DNA of 48,315 nt from an uncultured Acidimicrobiaceae bacterium (GTDB taxonomy: Bacteria > Actinomycetota > Acidimicrobiia > Acidimicrobiales > Ilumatobacteraceae): NCBI GenBank assembly GCA_903919455.1, contig CAIXIJ010000137.1, positions 1 to 48,315 on the forward strand, written 5' to 3'. Position numbers and translations under genes: made by a program. This document shows, one piece after another, positions 32,745 to 44,325 of this stretch. Under the pieces are notes generated by a model, which had not been told where the DNA came from, ran no database searches, and worked only from the letters and a program-made list of their open reading frames with translations. Every line of letters begins with the position of its first letter. The first letter of the stretch is position 1.

Positions 32745-33653
32745 ATGCGCGGTCGTTTCGCCCCTTCACCCACCGGTGCGCTGCACCTCGGCAACCTGCG
32801 CACCGCACTGGTGTCGTGGTTGCAGGTCCGCGCGGATGGTGGCGACTGGCTCGTGCGTATGGAAGACCTCGACCGGGTGACCGCATCGCTCGACCACGAG
32901 CGCGACCAACTGTCATCGCTCGCCGCACTGGGTATGACCCCCGATGAACCGGTGGTTCGCCAATCCGAACGATTCGACCGCTACGAGGACGCCATTTCCA
33001 CGCTCCGAGCGCAGGGCCGGGTCTACGAGTGTTTCTGCACACGCCGAGAGATCCGCGAGGCCGCTCATGCGCCTCACGGAGAACTTCCCGACGGGGCCTA
33101 CCCAGGCACCTGTCGCGAGCTCTCCACAACGCAGCGAGCGGCCCGGGAGGCCGAAGGACGACAACCGGCGCTGCGACTGCGCGCCGAGGGTGAGCGCTTC
33201 GTCATCGATGATCTGCTCGCCGGTCGCTTCGAGGGAGGCGTGGACGACGTGGTGCTGCGACGCAACGACGGAGTGCCCGCCTACAACCTTGCAGTGGTGG
33301 TGGACGACGCCGCACAACGAATCAGCCATGTGCTGCGCGGCGACGACCTGCTCACCAGCACACCCCGACAATGCCTGTTGCAGGATCTCCTCACGCTGCC
33401 GCGGCCCACCTACGCCCATCTGCCACTGGTGTTGGCGCCCGATGGCAGCCGGTTGGCCAAACGGCACGGCGCCGTCACCTTGCAGGACCTGGCCGAGCGC
33501 GGTGTGTCGCCAACAGGGGTGCTGGCCAGGCTGGGTGCCAGCCTGGGGCTGTGCTCGCCGCGCGACTCGGTCACGATCGCGGACCTGGTCGTCGAGTTTC
33601 AACTGGAGACCCTGCCGCGCACACCATGGCAGCTGCAGTCCACCGATCTCTGA
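32745..33653 (+). CDS. gluQ: Glutamyl-Q tRNA(Asp) synthetase GluQ
   Basis: 302 aa, a GluRS catalytic core without anticodon-binding domain. RFAPSPTGALHLGNLRTAL (4-22) has the HIGH-like motif, and SRLAKRHGAVTLQDL is the KMSKS equivalent. YECFCTRREI with a later YPGTC gives the CxC-Y-C zinc site of the family. The enzyme charges glutamate onto queuosine in tRNA(Asp), making glutamyl-queuosine. The queuosine pathway is not in the window. The start is 119 nt from the start of the GGDEF-EAL gene, and the two are divergent. Confidence 0.9.
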   Translation: MRGRFAPSPTGALHLGNLRTALVSWLQVRADGGDWLVRMEDLDRVTASLDHERDQLSSLAALGMTPDEPVVRQSERFDRYEDAISTLRAQGRVYECFCTRREIREAAHAPHGELPDGAYPGTCRELSTTQRAAREAEGRQPALRLRAEGERFVIDDLLAGRFEGGVDDVVLRRNDGVPAYNLAVVVDDAAQRISHVLRGDDLLTSTPRQCLLQDLLTLPRPTYAHLPLVLAPDGSRLAKRHGAVTLQDLAERGVSPTGVLARLGASLGLCSPRDSVTIADLVVEFQLETLPRTPWQLQSTDL

Positions 33654-33666
33654 CACGATCGGGTTC

Positions 33667-34254
33667 GTGGCAGAGCATTTCGACGACCTCCAACAGATCC
33701 TCGGTTACCGGGGGGCCATCGACGAACGGCAGGGCCTTAGCGAGCTCGGCACCGAGATCCACATCGTGCCGTTCTGGACCCCCGCGTTCTGCCAAACGAT
33801 CATCCGCGCTGCCGAAGCCGTCGGCGCGTTCGAGCCGCAACCTCACGACCCGGTGCCCGGCCACGAGGTGTCGCTGGCCATCATCAGCCCGCGCCTGTTC
33901 GAAGCCGTCGAGGTGGACCTTGGTGTCCGAATCTGGCCGCAGCTGCACTCGGTGTGGCCATTCATCGACTACCACGGAGTACGCGACGTGTTCGTCATCA
34001 AGTACGCACTGGGCGAGCAGGAAAGCCTGCGGATGCACCACGACGTCGCCCAGCTGTCGGGTTCGGTGAAGCTGAACGATGGGTACGACGGCGCCGTACT
34101 CGACTTCCCGCGGCAGGGCGTCGACACCTCAGCGGTCCCCGTTGGCGAGCTGGTGGTGTGGCCGTCGCTGGTGACACATCCGCACCAGGCCACCCAGCTG
34201 CAGCAAGGTGTGAAGTACGGCCTCACGATCTGGTTCGAGCTGCCGACATTCTGA
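33667..34254 (+). CDS. 2OG-Fe(II) oxygenase-like (P4H-type) protein
   Basis: 195 aa from GTG 33667. MHHDVAQLSGSVKLND contains the HxD iron pair (His124, Asp126), and VTHPHQATQLQQGVKYGLTIWF gives the distal His (171 or 173) and a basic residue (Lys183) for 2-oxoglutarate. The layout matches prolyl 4-hydroxylase-like double-stranded beta-helix oxygenases. The substrate is unknown; a protein residue is as likely as a small molecule. It starts 13 nt after gluQ, on the same strand. A tRNA-modifying role is an inference from this neighbour only. Confidence 0.7.
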   Translation: MAEHFDDLQQILGYRGAIDERQGLSELGTEIHIVPFWTPAFCQTIIRAAEAVGAFEPQPHDPVPGHEVSLAIISPRLFEAVEVDLGVRIWPQLHSVWPFIDYHGVRDVFVIKYALGEQESLRMHHDVAQLSGSVKLNDGYDGAVLDFPRQGVDTSAVPVGELVVWPSLVTHPHQATQLQQGVKYGLTIWFELPTF

Positions 34255-34332
34255 TCGGAAACTGACGTAACCTGAAATTGACCACTGTCCGAGCGGTGTC
34301 CCCTCACCCTCGTCAGCGGATCCCCCACACCG

Positions 34333-35223
34333 ATGAACTCGCCTCGCACACACCTCATTGTTCTCAGCCTGCCGCTCGTGCTGGCCTCGCTCGTCTCGGC
34401 GTGCTCGTCGGCCTCCAGCGCCGCACCCGCCACGGAGGCTTCCACCACGGCAGCCACCACCACGACGGTGGCAGCCACCACCACGCTGGCACCCACCACG
34501 ACGCTCCCACCTACCACCACGCAGGCGCCCACCACCACGGCGGCTCCCACCACCACGTTGCCGAAGAACCTGGAAATCGTGGGTGCCTTCGACGGCGAGA
34601 TCACTGCGATCGGCAGCCGCAACGGGCCCGATACGCAAGTGGTGCAGTTGAGGCTCGCTCAGCTCGGTTTCTGGAACGGTCAGGCTGATGGCCAGTTCGG
34701 CTTCGCCACCAGCCAAGCGGTGATGGCGTTCCAGAAGTACCTCGGCCTCGACCCGACCGGCAAGGTGGACGACACCACCGCGAAGTTCCTCAAGAACTTC
34801 ACCGAGAAAGCCCACGGCCAAAGCGACAACGGCAACCTGGTCGAGGTCGACAAGAAGAAGCAGCTTCTGTTCTTGGTGCAAGACGGCAAGACGGTCTGGA
34901 CCTTCAACACGTCCACTGGCAGCGGCATCCCCTACGAGGCCGTGAACAAGAAGGACCCCACCAAGATCGAGAAGGGCGACGCCATCACCCCCAACGGTCT
35001 GTTCAAGACGAATCGTGAACGGCCCGAGGGTTGGTGGGAAGGCGACCTCGGCAAGATCTACCGGCCGAAGTACTTCCGCGGTGGTATCGCCATCCACGGC
35101 ATGACCAGCGTGCCAAACCACCCCGCCTCGCACGGCTGTGTGCGCCTTAGCCTGCCGGCCATGGACTTCATCTGGGACAACAATCTGGTGCCGCTCCGCA
35201 CGCCGGTCTGGGTGCACGAGTAA
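34333..35223 (+). CDS. L,D-transpeptidase lipoprotein with peptidoglycan-binding domain
   Basis: 296 aa. Signal peptide with lipobox LVSAC (Cys24), a Thr/Pro-rich linker, a peptidoglycan-binding domain (VVQLRLAQLGFWNGQADGQFG ... SQAVMAFQKYLGLDPTGKVDD), and a YkuD catalytic domain: KQLLFLVQDGKTVWTFNTSTGSG, RGGIAIHGMTSVPNHPASHGCVRLS with catalytic His267 and Cys269. It should make 3-3 cross-links in the wall from an outer-leaflet lipid anchor. The GH2 gene follows after 3 nt. The Thr codons of the linker form a short ACC/ACG repeat run. Confidence 0.92.
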   Translation: MNSPRTHLIVLSLPLVLASLVSACSSASSAAPATEASTTAATTTTVAATTTLAPTTTLPPTTTQAPTTTAAPTTTLPKNLEIVGAFDGEITAIGSRNGPDTQVVQLRLAQLGFWNGQADGQFGFATSQAVMAFQKYLGLDPTGKVDDTTAKFLKNFTEKAHGQSDNGNLVEVDKKKQLLFLVQDGKTVWTFNTSTGSGIPYEAVNKKDPTKIEKGDAITPNGLFKTNRERPEGWWEGDLGKIYRPKYFRGGIAIHGMTSVPNHPASHGCVRLSLPAMDFIWDNNLVPLRTPVWVHE

Positions 35224-38112
<2,889 letters not shown>

Positions 38113-38130
38113 CCCCGCTGCCATACCCCT

Positions 38131-38213
38131 GGGCTTCTCGGCGGGATCCTTCCCAAAAGGGCTTCTCGGCGGTCTGATTCCCGGAATCCGGGAATCACGC
38201 CGCCCGGAAGCCC
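38131..38213. repeat. 28-nt tandem repeat and palindromic hairpin (copy 1)
   Basis: Two units start with GGGCTTCTCGGCGG at 38131 and 38159, 28 nt apart. The second runs into a 21-nt perfect palindrome with arms GATTCCCGGA/TCCGGGAATC and closing arms GGGCTTC/GAAGCCC. It fills the gap between convergent lacZ and the MBL-Rieske gene. A related copy is at 45023-45129. It may be a bidirectional terminator or REP-like repeat. Confidence 0.65.
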
Positions 38214-38226
38214 CGCGAGACGTGAC

Positions 38227-39786
38227 TCAGGGGGCGGCGCGGCGAACGCGGAGGGGACGGTCGTCGGCGTTGCGGCACCGACCGGTCTCGAGGTCGAACC
38301 GCCAGCCGTGCAATGTGCACACCAGGTCGCTGCCCTCGATCTCGCCGAACACGCTGAGGTCGGCCTCGCGGTGCGGGCAGGCGCGCTGCACCATCCAGTC
38401 GCCGATGCGGATGTCTTCGTCGGCCATGCCACCACGGTGCGGGTCGAGCTTGCGAAATGCCTCGGCCTCGGTGCGACGCATGCGCTCCACATCCAGCGAC
38501 TTGAAGAAGTTGTAGACGTACTCGTTGTACTGGCCCTTGCGCCACGCACTGAACCGGCACGAGAGGAACAGCGCGTTGCTCCAGTCGTTCGCTCGTTGGG
38601 CAACGACGGTCTCCACCAATTCGCGCTGCACCTTGAACCAGAAGCCGTGGTCCTCGCCGTTCCATTCACGGACTTGTCGACGCGGGAAGTCGAGGGCGAT
38701 GGCGAGGTGGCCGGCGTGCAGCACCACGATGTCGCCGATGGCGTTGCACACCGTGGGCGACAAGGCCATCAGCGGTTCGAACCAGGCCTTCACGGTGGCC
38801 AGCAGGTCGGGCGTGGCAGGTAGCCACGTGGCCTTCAAATCGGCCAGCCACGGCAACCAGTCGGACTGGTACGCATGCAGGTACTCACGCTTGTGGGTGA
38901 AGATGTTGTCGAGCTCGGACTGCGGCATCGGGTGCGTGACACGCATTTCGCCATCGGTGCTGAACTCGATCTCGGTACCCGGTGCGGCGAGGATGCCATG
39001 GTGGTGCGCGTCGGCGAGCTGCGACATGAAACTCGACTGATCGGGGAAGATGCTCAGCTCATCGCCATCGATGACATTGAACTGGAAGAGGTCGGGGTCG
39101 AGGAACGCAGGCGGGCCGGCACTGGGCACCACGGCACGAGCCCCGATGGTCTCCACGTAACGCATGGCACGAGCGAACTGGCTGTCCACCTTCGCATCGA
39201 TGAGCTCGCGCATCCGCTCGGGAGTCTCCTGGTACACCATCGGGTACCAGATGGCACCCGAGTACTGCAGCCAGTGCAGATCCACCGGGCCGTGATGCCG
39301 CAGTGCCGTGAGGTCGTTGGTGCGACAGTCGTTCTGATTCACCAGTCGACCGGTGCCGTCGCTGATGACGATGGCCGAGTCGCCGCCTGGGCCATCGGTG
39401 ATGCTGGTCTCCACGTGGATGGCGACCTTCAGGTTCGGGCCCAGCGCCTTCTCTTCGCCATCGATCGTTCGGACGATGTTGTAGAACCCGAGGCCGAGCA
39501 GGATGCGTTCGAGTTCGTGCGTCGGATACCCGGGGATGAGCACCGTGGTGTCCTTGTTCATCCGCTCACGCAAGAACGTCTCGTCGAGGTGGTCGGCGTG
39601 GATGTGCGAGATGTACAGGTACGTGGGGTTGCAGATGCGCTGCATCAACTCGTCGGAGAGTTGGTCGTTCCTCGGGAACACGAACCACGAACCGTGGAAC
39701 TGCGGAAGGAACCAGGGGTCGCAGGCGATCGAACCGTCGACGGTGTCGACCAGGATGCCTGCGTGGCCGATGGAGGTGGCGCGCAT
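38227..39786 (-). CDS. MBL-fold plus Rieske [2Fe-2S] two-domain protein
   Basis: 519 aa. The N-terminal metallo-beta-lactamase fold has SHIHADHLDE (His61, His63, Asp65, His66), UlaG-like. The C-terminal Rieske domain has CPHREADL (Cys470, His472) and CTLHGWRFDLETGRC (Cys490, His493). Between them lies a conserved-looking helical region (WFKVQRELVETVVAQRAND, SAWRKGQYNEYVYNFFKSL). MBL and Rieske domains are also joined in CMP-Neu5Ac hydroxylase, though there the Rieske part comes first by recall. A Rieske-fed oxygenation or redox-coupled hydrolysis is possible; no substrate can be named. A nearby reductase partner is not seen. Confidence 0.8.
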   Translation of the reverse strand: MRATSIGHAGILVDTVDGSIACDPWFLPQFHGSWFVFPRNDQLSDELMQRICNPTYLYISHIHADHLDETFLRERMNKDTTVLIPGYPTHELERILLGLGFYNIVRTIDGEEKALGPNLKVAIHVETSITDGPGGDSAIVISDGTGRLVNQNDCRTNDLTALRHHGPVDLHWLQYSGAIWYPMVYQETPERMRELIDAKVDSQFARAMRYVETIGARAVVPSAGPPAFLDPDLFQFNVIDGDELSIFPDQSSFMSQLADAHHHGILAAPGTEIEFSTDGEMRVTHPMPQSELDNIFTHKREYLHAYQSDWLPWLADLKATWLPATPDLLATVKAWFEPLMALSPTVCNAIGDIVVLHAGHLAIALDFPRRQVREWNGEDHGFWFKVQRELVETVVAQRANDWSNALFLSCRFSAWRKGQYNEYVYNFFKSLDVERMRRTEAEAFRKLDPHRGGMADEDIRIGDWMVQRACPHREADLSVFGEIEGSDLVCTLHGWRFDLETGRCRNADDRPLRVRRAAP

Positions 39787-39846
39787 GAGCCGAGGTTACT
39801 CAGGTGTCCTGGGCGTAGCCCAGGGACTGACGTCACCAGTGACGAG

Positions 39847-40341
39847 TCAGGCGACGGGCGGGTCGGTGTACTGCTGACCGGCGCGCGACACGTGCTCGGT
39901 CCAGGTGCCGCCATCCCAGTAGCGAAGTTCGAAACGACCGGCCGGGTCGGCGTACCAACCAGCGGGCACGGCCGGGGTGGCGGCCTGCGCTGCCGGCTGG
40001 GCCGCGGGCTGCACCACCGGCTGGGCTGCGGGCTCGTAGGCGGGCGTGACCACTGCGGCTACGGCCGGTGCTGCAACTTCGGGCGCCACGGCCCAACCGG
40101 CGGGCTCGGCGGCGGGAGCGGGCTCCGGTGCGACGACCACGGCAGGCGTGACGACGACAGCAGCCGGTGCCGCAGCTGCACTGCTGGCTCCGCTGGACTC
40201 GCGGCTGAGGAATGCGGTGACGTCGCCACCTGTGGGAACGATGCTGACCACCGACCAACCCTCAGCCGACTTCTCGGTGAGCTTGGCGGCGAGCGCCGCG
40301 GGGTCGTAGGAGGAAGCACTGACGGAAGAGAATTCCTGCAT
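39847..40341 (-). CDS. DUF2510-domain protein
   Basis: 164 aa from ATG 40341 (an upstream start at 40371 adds 10 residues). The N-terminal part (LAAKLTEKSAEGWSVVSIVPTGGDVTAFLSRE, about 17-48) resembles DUF4177. A long Ala/Pro/Val-rich linker leads to the C-terminal DUF2510 (PAGWYADPAGRFELRYWDGGTWTEHVS). DUF2510 is a short tryptophan-rich actinobacterial domain often attached to membrane or secreted proteins. No signal or membrane helix is present here. Function unknown. Confidence 0.8.
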   Translation of the reverse strand: MQEFSSVSASSYDPAALAAKLTEKSAEGWSVVSIVPTGGDVTAFLSRESSGASSAAAAPAAVVVTPAVVVAPEPAPAAEPAGWAVAPEVAAPAVAAVVTPAYEPAAQPVVQPAAQPAAQAATPAVPAGWYADPAGRFELRYWDGGTWTEHVSRAGQQYTDPPVA

Positions 40342-40400
40342 GGGCGCAAGCGTAGCGCGCTGTTCCTGCACGCTGTCCGAGGCTTCAGCCCCGCTTCAGC

Positions 40401-40460
40401 AACCATTCACCCAACGATTCGTCCGACCATTCGTCTGACCATTCGTCCAACGGTTCGTCC
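40401..40460. repeat. 12-nt tandem repeat (five units)
   Basis: Five consecutive 12-nt units with consensus RACSATTCGTCC lie between the ABC ATPase stop and the DUF2510 start. Read in the leftward direction they would encode repeated DEWS-type tetrapeptides in a frame different from the ATPase. See the matching finding. Confidence 0.75.
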
Positions 40461-40473
40461 GGCGGCGGCAGGG

Positions 40474-41154
40474 TCAGCTCGGTAGCACCAACGAGTGCAC
40501 GTCGGCATCGGCGGGCGGGCCGTCGTACACGATGGCGCCATCGCGCAACGCCAGCAGTCGGCCCACGCGGCCGACGAAGGCGAGTTCGTGCGTGGCCACC
40601 AACAACGTGGCACCCACCGCAGCGGATTCGTCGAGCAGTTCGAGCAGCGTGGTTTTGCCGTTGCTGTCGAGGCCCACGAACGGCTCGTCGACCAGCAGCA
40701 CGTCGAAGGGTCGGACCATGCCGAGCGCAATGGCGGCCTTCTGACGCAGGCCGCGGCTGAACGTGGTGGGGATGTCGTCGCGCCGGTTCGACAGCTGCAA
40801 ACGCTCGAGCAGTTCCTCGGCCTTGGTGTGCCACTGCGCCACACCGTGCAGTCGGCCCACGTACTCGAGGTGCTCCCAGAGCGAGAGGTCGTCGTAGAAT
40901 GTGGGGGTGTCGCTGAGCCAGCTCAGCGAGCGTCGCGCTTCGATGGTGCCGCTCTTGTGGCCCATGATCCACACGTCGCCATCGCTGGCGTCCAGGAGCC
41001 CGGCGGCCATGCGCAGCAGCGTGGTCTTGCCGCTGCCGTTGTGGCCCACCAGCGCCACGTGCTGACCCTCGCCCACCTCCAGGTCGAGCGGTTCGAGCGC
41101 GGGGCGGTCGCCGTAGTCCTTCGTGAGTTGAACGGTCTTGAGGGCGGCGGTCAT
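40474..41154 (-). CDS. ABC transporter ATP-binding protein
   Basis: 226 aa from ATG 41154, overlapping the permease stop (ATGA, 41151-41154). Walker A GHNGSGKT (37-44), signature FSRGLRQK (variant of LSGGQ), Walker B VLLVDEPFVGLDS and the switch THE. It resembles the CcmA/NatA-type exporter ATPases. It works with the permease at 41151; substrate is unknown. The DNA just after its stop is the 12-nt repeat. Confidence 0.92.
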   Translation of the reverse strand: MTAALKTVQLTKDYGDRPALEPLDLEVGEGQHVALVGHNGSGKTTLLRMAAGLLDASDGDVWIMGHKSGTIEARRSLSWLSDTPTFYDDLSLWEHLEYVGRLHGVAQWHTKAEELLERLQLSNRRDDIPTTFSRGLRQKAAIALGMVRPFDVLLVDEPFVGLDSNGKTTLLELLDESAAVGATLLVATHELAFVGRVGRLLALRDGAIVYDGPPADADVHSLVLPS

Positions 41155-42833
41155 GCCGAGCTCCTTTGCTGCGACTGGTACGAGCGACCCTCGTCCATGA
41201 AGGCGCGAATCTTGCGGCGCATGCGATCGCGCACACGCACCCATTGGTAGACGAGCAGTGCCACCAGCATGATGCCGATGCTGCCGCGGATGGCCGCCGA
41301 CACGGTGCTGCCGCCGAGGCGGTCGGCCGAGCGCACCAGCAGCACCGTGCAGGTGGTGAGGGCGCTCACGACGATGGGCCACACGATGCGGATGGCCGTA
41401 CTGAAGCCCACCATCTCGGGTGGCATGAAGGCCTGCTGCGTGGCGCCACTGGTGGGGTCGGGCATGTCTTTCACGATGCTCACCACACCGCCGCACGCGG
41501 CACCGATGAGCGTCGGCACGCCGAGGATGAGCGCCGGGGCGAGGGCATCGGAGCGGGCCCCCAACGTGAACCATGCGGCGAAGGCGGCAATGAAACCGAA
41601 CGGCACCAACAGCACCGCCGGTGCCAGCAGGTGCCGGGCCATGATCTCGCCGCGCTCCACGGGAAGTGCATCGGCACGATCGGCCTGGTCGACCTCTTGC
41701 GACAACGGCTCCATCGCTTCCAGGCCGAGCACGAAGCCGAGGATGGCGGTGCCCAGGAAGGCGGGCGTAGTGCCGCGCACCACCATCGCCTGCAACACAC
41801 CCATTGCTGCAGCGAGCGAGGCCATACGCACGAAGCGAGGCAGCGGGAAGCGCAGCAAGCCGTGCCAGCCGCGACGCCAGATGCTGGCCGTCAGCCCCAG
41901 CGGCCCAGCGTGCCGGCGAAGACGAACATGAGGCCGTTGGCGCGGCACCTCCTGGTTCAACTGGCGGCGCAGCAGGATGACCGTGCGGAGGTCTTGCATG
42001 GTGACGGCGAAACGCAGTTGCGCCACGAGGGCGCTGCGGCGAGCGAGCGCGTCGAGCGAGATGCGACGGAGCAGGGCCAGACCGGCCACCAGCAACAGCA
42101 CGGTGCAACCGACGGCGAGCAGGTCGACGGTGTGCACACGCCAACCCCACAGCGCCAGGCTGCCGTCGAGGTTGAACGGGCCAGGCACGCTCCATGCCAC
42201 GGCTGCCGCCTGCCAGCCCACGCCAGCAAGACCGACGAGCGTGGCGAGCCAACGCGGCAGGCGCAGCGTGTGCGCCAGCAACGCTGCTGCCACCCACAGA
42301 CCTGCCGCGTTCGCCCCGTACAGGGCGCCGGCGCAGAACCAGGGAAACAGATCGCCGGGAAGGCGACGACCGGCAAGTTGGCCCACGATGGCACCCGCCA
42401 TCGCTCCGGCGAACAGAGCGCTGCGGAGGCGCTGATACGCCGGCCGCAACAGGGCTCGCAACCGATCCACCGGCGCCAGCATCACGTGGGCCACATCGGC
42501 GGCTTCCAGCGCGATGGGGCCGCCTTGGGCGCCACCGCGGATGCCGGCCATGAACGCCAGCGCCACGACGAGTCCGAGTACGGCTGGGCCGCGGCTGAGC
42601 ACGTCGGCCGCGACGTTGTCGTCCAACGGGGCGTCCTTCACCGAGCTGCTGATCCAGAGGATGGCGCCGCCACCAAATCCGCCGAACAGGTACACGCGGT
42701 AGGCGGCGTCGAACCAGTCGAGGTTGCCGAGGCGATGGAGTTGGCGGGTGCGGCGCAGGTCGCGCAGCGCACCGAGGCCTGTGGCCTTGGGTGCGGTGTC
42801 GGCAGGTGCGCCGCTCACGGCCGCGTCGGTCAC
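41151..42833 (-). CDS. ABC transporter membrane protein (large)
   Basis: 560 aa from GTG 42833, which overlaps the sulfurtransferase stop (GTGA, 42830-42833). About twelve membrane helices, arranged as two blocks (about 55-290 and 365-540), joined by a cytosolic arginine-rich segment (LNQEVPRQRPHVRLRRHAGPLG). I cannot assign a family beyond ABC-2-like membrane subunits. The double block suggests a fused dimer. It pairs with the coupled ATPase. The substrate is unknown. Confidence 0.78.
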   Translation of the reverse strand: MTDAAVSGAPADTAPKATGLGALRDLRRTRQLHRLGNLDWFDAAYRVYLFGGFGGGAILWISSSVKDAPLDDNVAADVLSRGPAVLGLVVALAFMAGIRGGAQGGPIALEAADVAHVMLAPVDRLRALLRPAYQRLRSALFAGAMAGAIVGQLAGRRLPGDLFPWFCAGALYGANAAGLWVAAALLAHTLRLPRWLATLVGLAGVGWQAAAVAWSVPGPFNLDGSLALWGWRVHTVDLLAVGCTVLLLVAGLALLRRISLDALARRSALVAQLRFAVTMQDLRTVILLRRQLNQEVPRQRPHVRLRRHAGPLGLTASIWRRGWHGLLRFPLPRFVRMASLAAAMGVLQAMVVRGTTPAFLGTAILGFVLGLEAMEPLSQEVDQADRADALPVERGEIMARHLLAPAVLLVPFGFIAAFAAWFTLGARSDALAPALILGVPTLIGAACGGVVSIVKDMPDPTSGATQQAFMPPEMVGFSTAIRIVWPIVVSALTTCTVLLVRSADRLGGSTVSAAIRGSIGIMLVALLVYQWVRVRDRMRRKIRAFMDEGRSYQSQQRSSA

Positions 42834-43687
42834 GGCTGCACCGGCGCCGCAGGACCCTGTTCGGTGGGTCGATCGGGGTCGGCCGACCAGCCGCTCCAAC
42901 TGGCCACGAACAGACGAGGCGGTGCGAGCCCGGCCAACTCCATGGCCATCACGTTCATACAGGCGCTCACGCCCGAGCCGCAATAGGCGATGACGTCGCC
43001 GTTGATGGCGCCGAGCGCTGCGTAGTGAGTGCGCAGTTCCTCAGGCGACTTCATGCGCCCGTCGGGACCGAGCACCGAAGCCCACGGGGAGTTACGCGCG
43101 CCGGGCAGATGGCCGGGGCGAGGGTCGATGGCGGCTACTTCGCCGGTGAACCGTTCGGCGGCACGGGCGTCGAGCACGGCGCCGCCCGAGGCAGCCAGGG
43201 CGGCCGCTTCATCGGCGCTGGCGAGGCGGTGCGCGGGCCACGGCGTCGGGGTGAAGGTGGCAGGCGTGGGTACGTTGGCCGGGCCGATGGCCACCGGGCG
43301 TCCGTCGGCCTCCCACACTGCAAGCCCGCCGTCGAGCATCGCGGCATCGCAGCCGAGCATGCGCAGCATGGTGACCAGGCGGCCTGCGGTGAGACCACCG
43401 GTGTCGTCGTACGCCACCACCACGGTGTGGTCGCCGATGCCCAACGCGCCCATGGCTGCAGCGAAGTCGGCTGGCTCAGGCAGCGGATGGCGGCCCTCGG
43501 TGGCGGGCCGACCGTGGGCCGCCAGTGCGCCCTCCAGGTCCACCCAGATCGCCCCCGGGAGATGCCCGGCTTCGAAGGCGGCCAGGCCGTCGCGGCCGTC
43601 GAGGTACCAGCGCACATCGGCCAGTACGGCCTCGGGATGGGAGTCCAGGTACGACGCGTCGACAACCGGCGGGATCACGCCGAGCAT
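42830..43687 (-). CDS. sseA: Tandem-rhodanese sulfurtransferase
   Basis: 285 aa, two rhodanese domains. The active loop in the second domain is CGSGVSA with Cys236, the pattern of 3-mercaptopyruvate or thiosulfate sulfurtransferases (CG[ST]GVTA). The first domain keeps SWYLDGRDG-like and HLPGAIWVDLE motifs but lacks the catalytic Cys, as usual. It moves sulfane sulfur to cyanide, thioredoxin or proteins in the cytosol. It is the first gene of the three-gene leftward operon with the ABC transporter. Confidence 0.88.
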   Translation of the reverse strand: MLGVIPPVVDASYLDSHPEAVLADVRWYLDGRDGLAAFEAGHLPGAIWVDLEGALAAHGRPATEGRHPLPEPADFAAAMGALGIGDHTVVVAYDDTGGLTAGRLVTMLRMLGCDAAMLDGGLAVWEADGRPVAIGPANVPTPATFTPTPWPAHRLASADEAAALAASGGAVLDARAAERFTGEVAAIDPRPGHLPGARNSPWASVLGPDGRMKSPEELRTHYAALGAINGDVIAYCGSGVSACMNVMAMELAGLAPPRLFVASWSGWSADPDRPTEQGPAAPVQP

Positions 43688-43728
43688 CCTGCCATCCGTT
43701 TTCGCGCGTTCCGCGTCAGAATGGGGGA

Positions 43729-44325
43729 ATGACCGTCACGGCGTTGCACGACTTCTTCGCAGTCCTGGCCATCGTCGCCGCCGCTGGCGTGGTGCTGCTG
43801 GTGCTGGCTCGGTTCATTCCTGCGGTTCCGGCGGTGCGCTTCAGCGATGCCATCTGGAAGCTGCAGCTGCCCCTTGCCGCGCTGGTTGCCACCACCGCAT
43901 CGCTGGGCAGCCTGTACATGAGCGAGTACGGCAACTACTGGCAGCCGTGCCGGTTCTGCTGGTTCCAGCGCATCTTCATGTACTCGTGCGCCGTCATTCT
44001 CATCGTCGCTTCCATTCGGCGCGATCGCGGCGTGAAGTGGTATGCCGTCCCCCTGGCCACCATCGGTCTGCTGGTGAGCCTGTGGCACAACCTGCTCGAG
44101 CGCGGTTTCGTGGAGGAATCCAAGGAGTGCATTGCCGCCGTGCCGTGCGCGAACCCGTACTACGTGTCGTTCGGTCACATCGACCCGAACACGCTGCGCC
44201 CCGCAGGTTTCCCCTCGATCACGCTGGCGGTGATGGCGTTCTGCGCTTTCGCTGCCATCCTGGCACTGTTACTTCTTCCTGAACCCCTGGAGGCTGGAGA
44301 AAATGGCGAATCGTCAGCGAGCTGA
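43729..44325 (+). CDS. dsbB: Disulfide bond formation protein DsbB
   Basis: 198 aa from ATG 43729. Four to five membrane helices. The first redox pair is CRFC (Cys74, Cys77) in WQPCRFCWFQR, the second is Cys134 and Cys140 in KECIAAVPC, as in DsbB. It re-oxidises DsbA with quinone as acceptor. Its last codons overlap the start of the thioredoxin-like gene, so DsbA-like partner and oxidase are coupled. Most actinobacteria I recall use VKOR for this step, which makes DsbB notable. Confidence 0.9.
   Translation: MTVTALHDFFAVLAIVAAAGVVLLVLARFIPAVPAVRFSDAIWKLQLPLAALVATTASLGSLYMSEYGNYWQPCRFCWFQRIFMYSCAVILIVASIRRDRGVKWYAVPLATIGLLVSLWHNLLERGFVEESKECIAAVPCANPYYVSFGHIDPNTLRPAGFPSITLAVMAFCAFAAILALLLLPEPLEAGENGESSAS

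Noticed and set aside
32626-33129. N-terminal extension of the GGDEF-EAL protein over gluQ
   Set aside because: The extension is antisense to gluQ and Arg-rich; a start at 32625 has AGGA upstream and leads directly into the membrane sensor.
41166-42986. Very long forward open frame opposite the ABC permease
   Set aside because: His/Arg/Gln-rich shadow composition without motifs; the reverse strand gives clear membrane helices and coupled starts.
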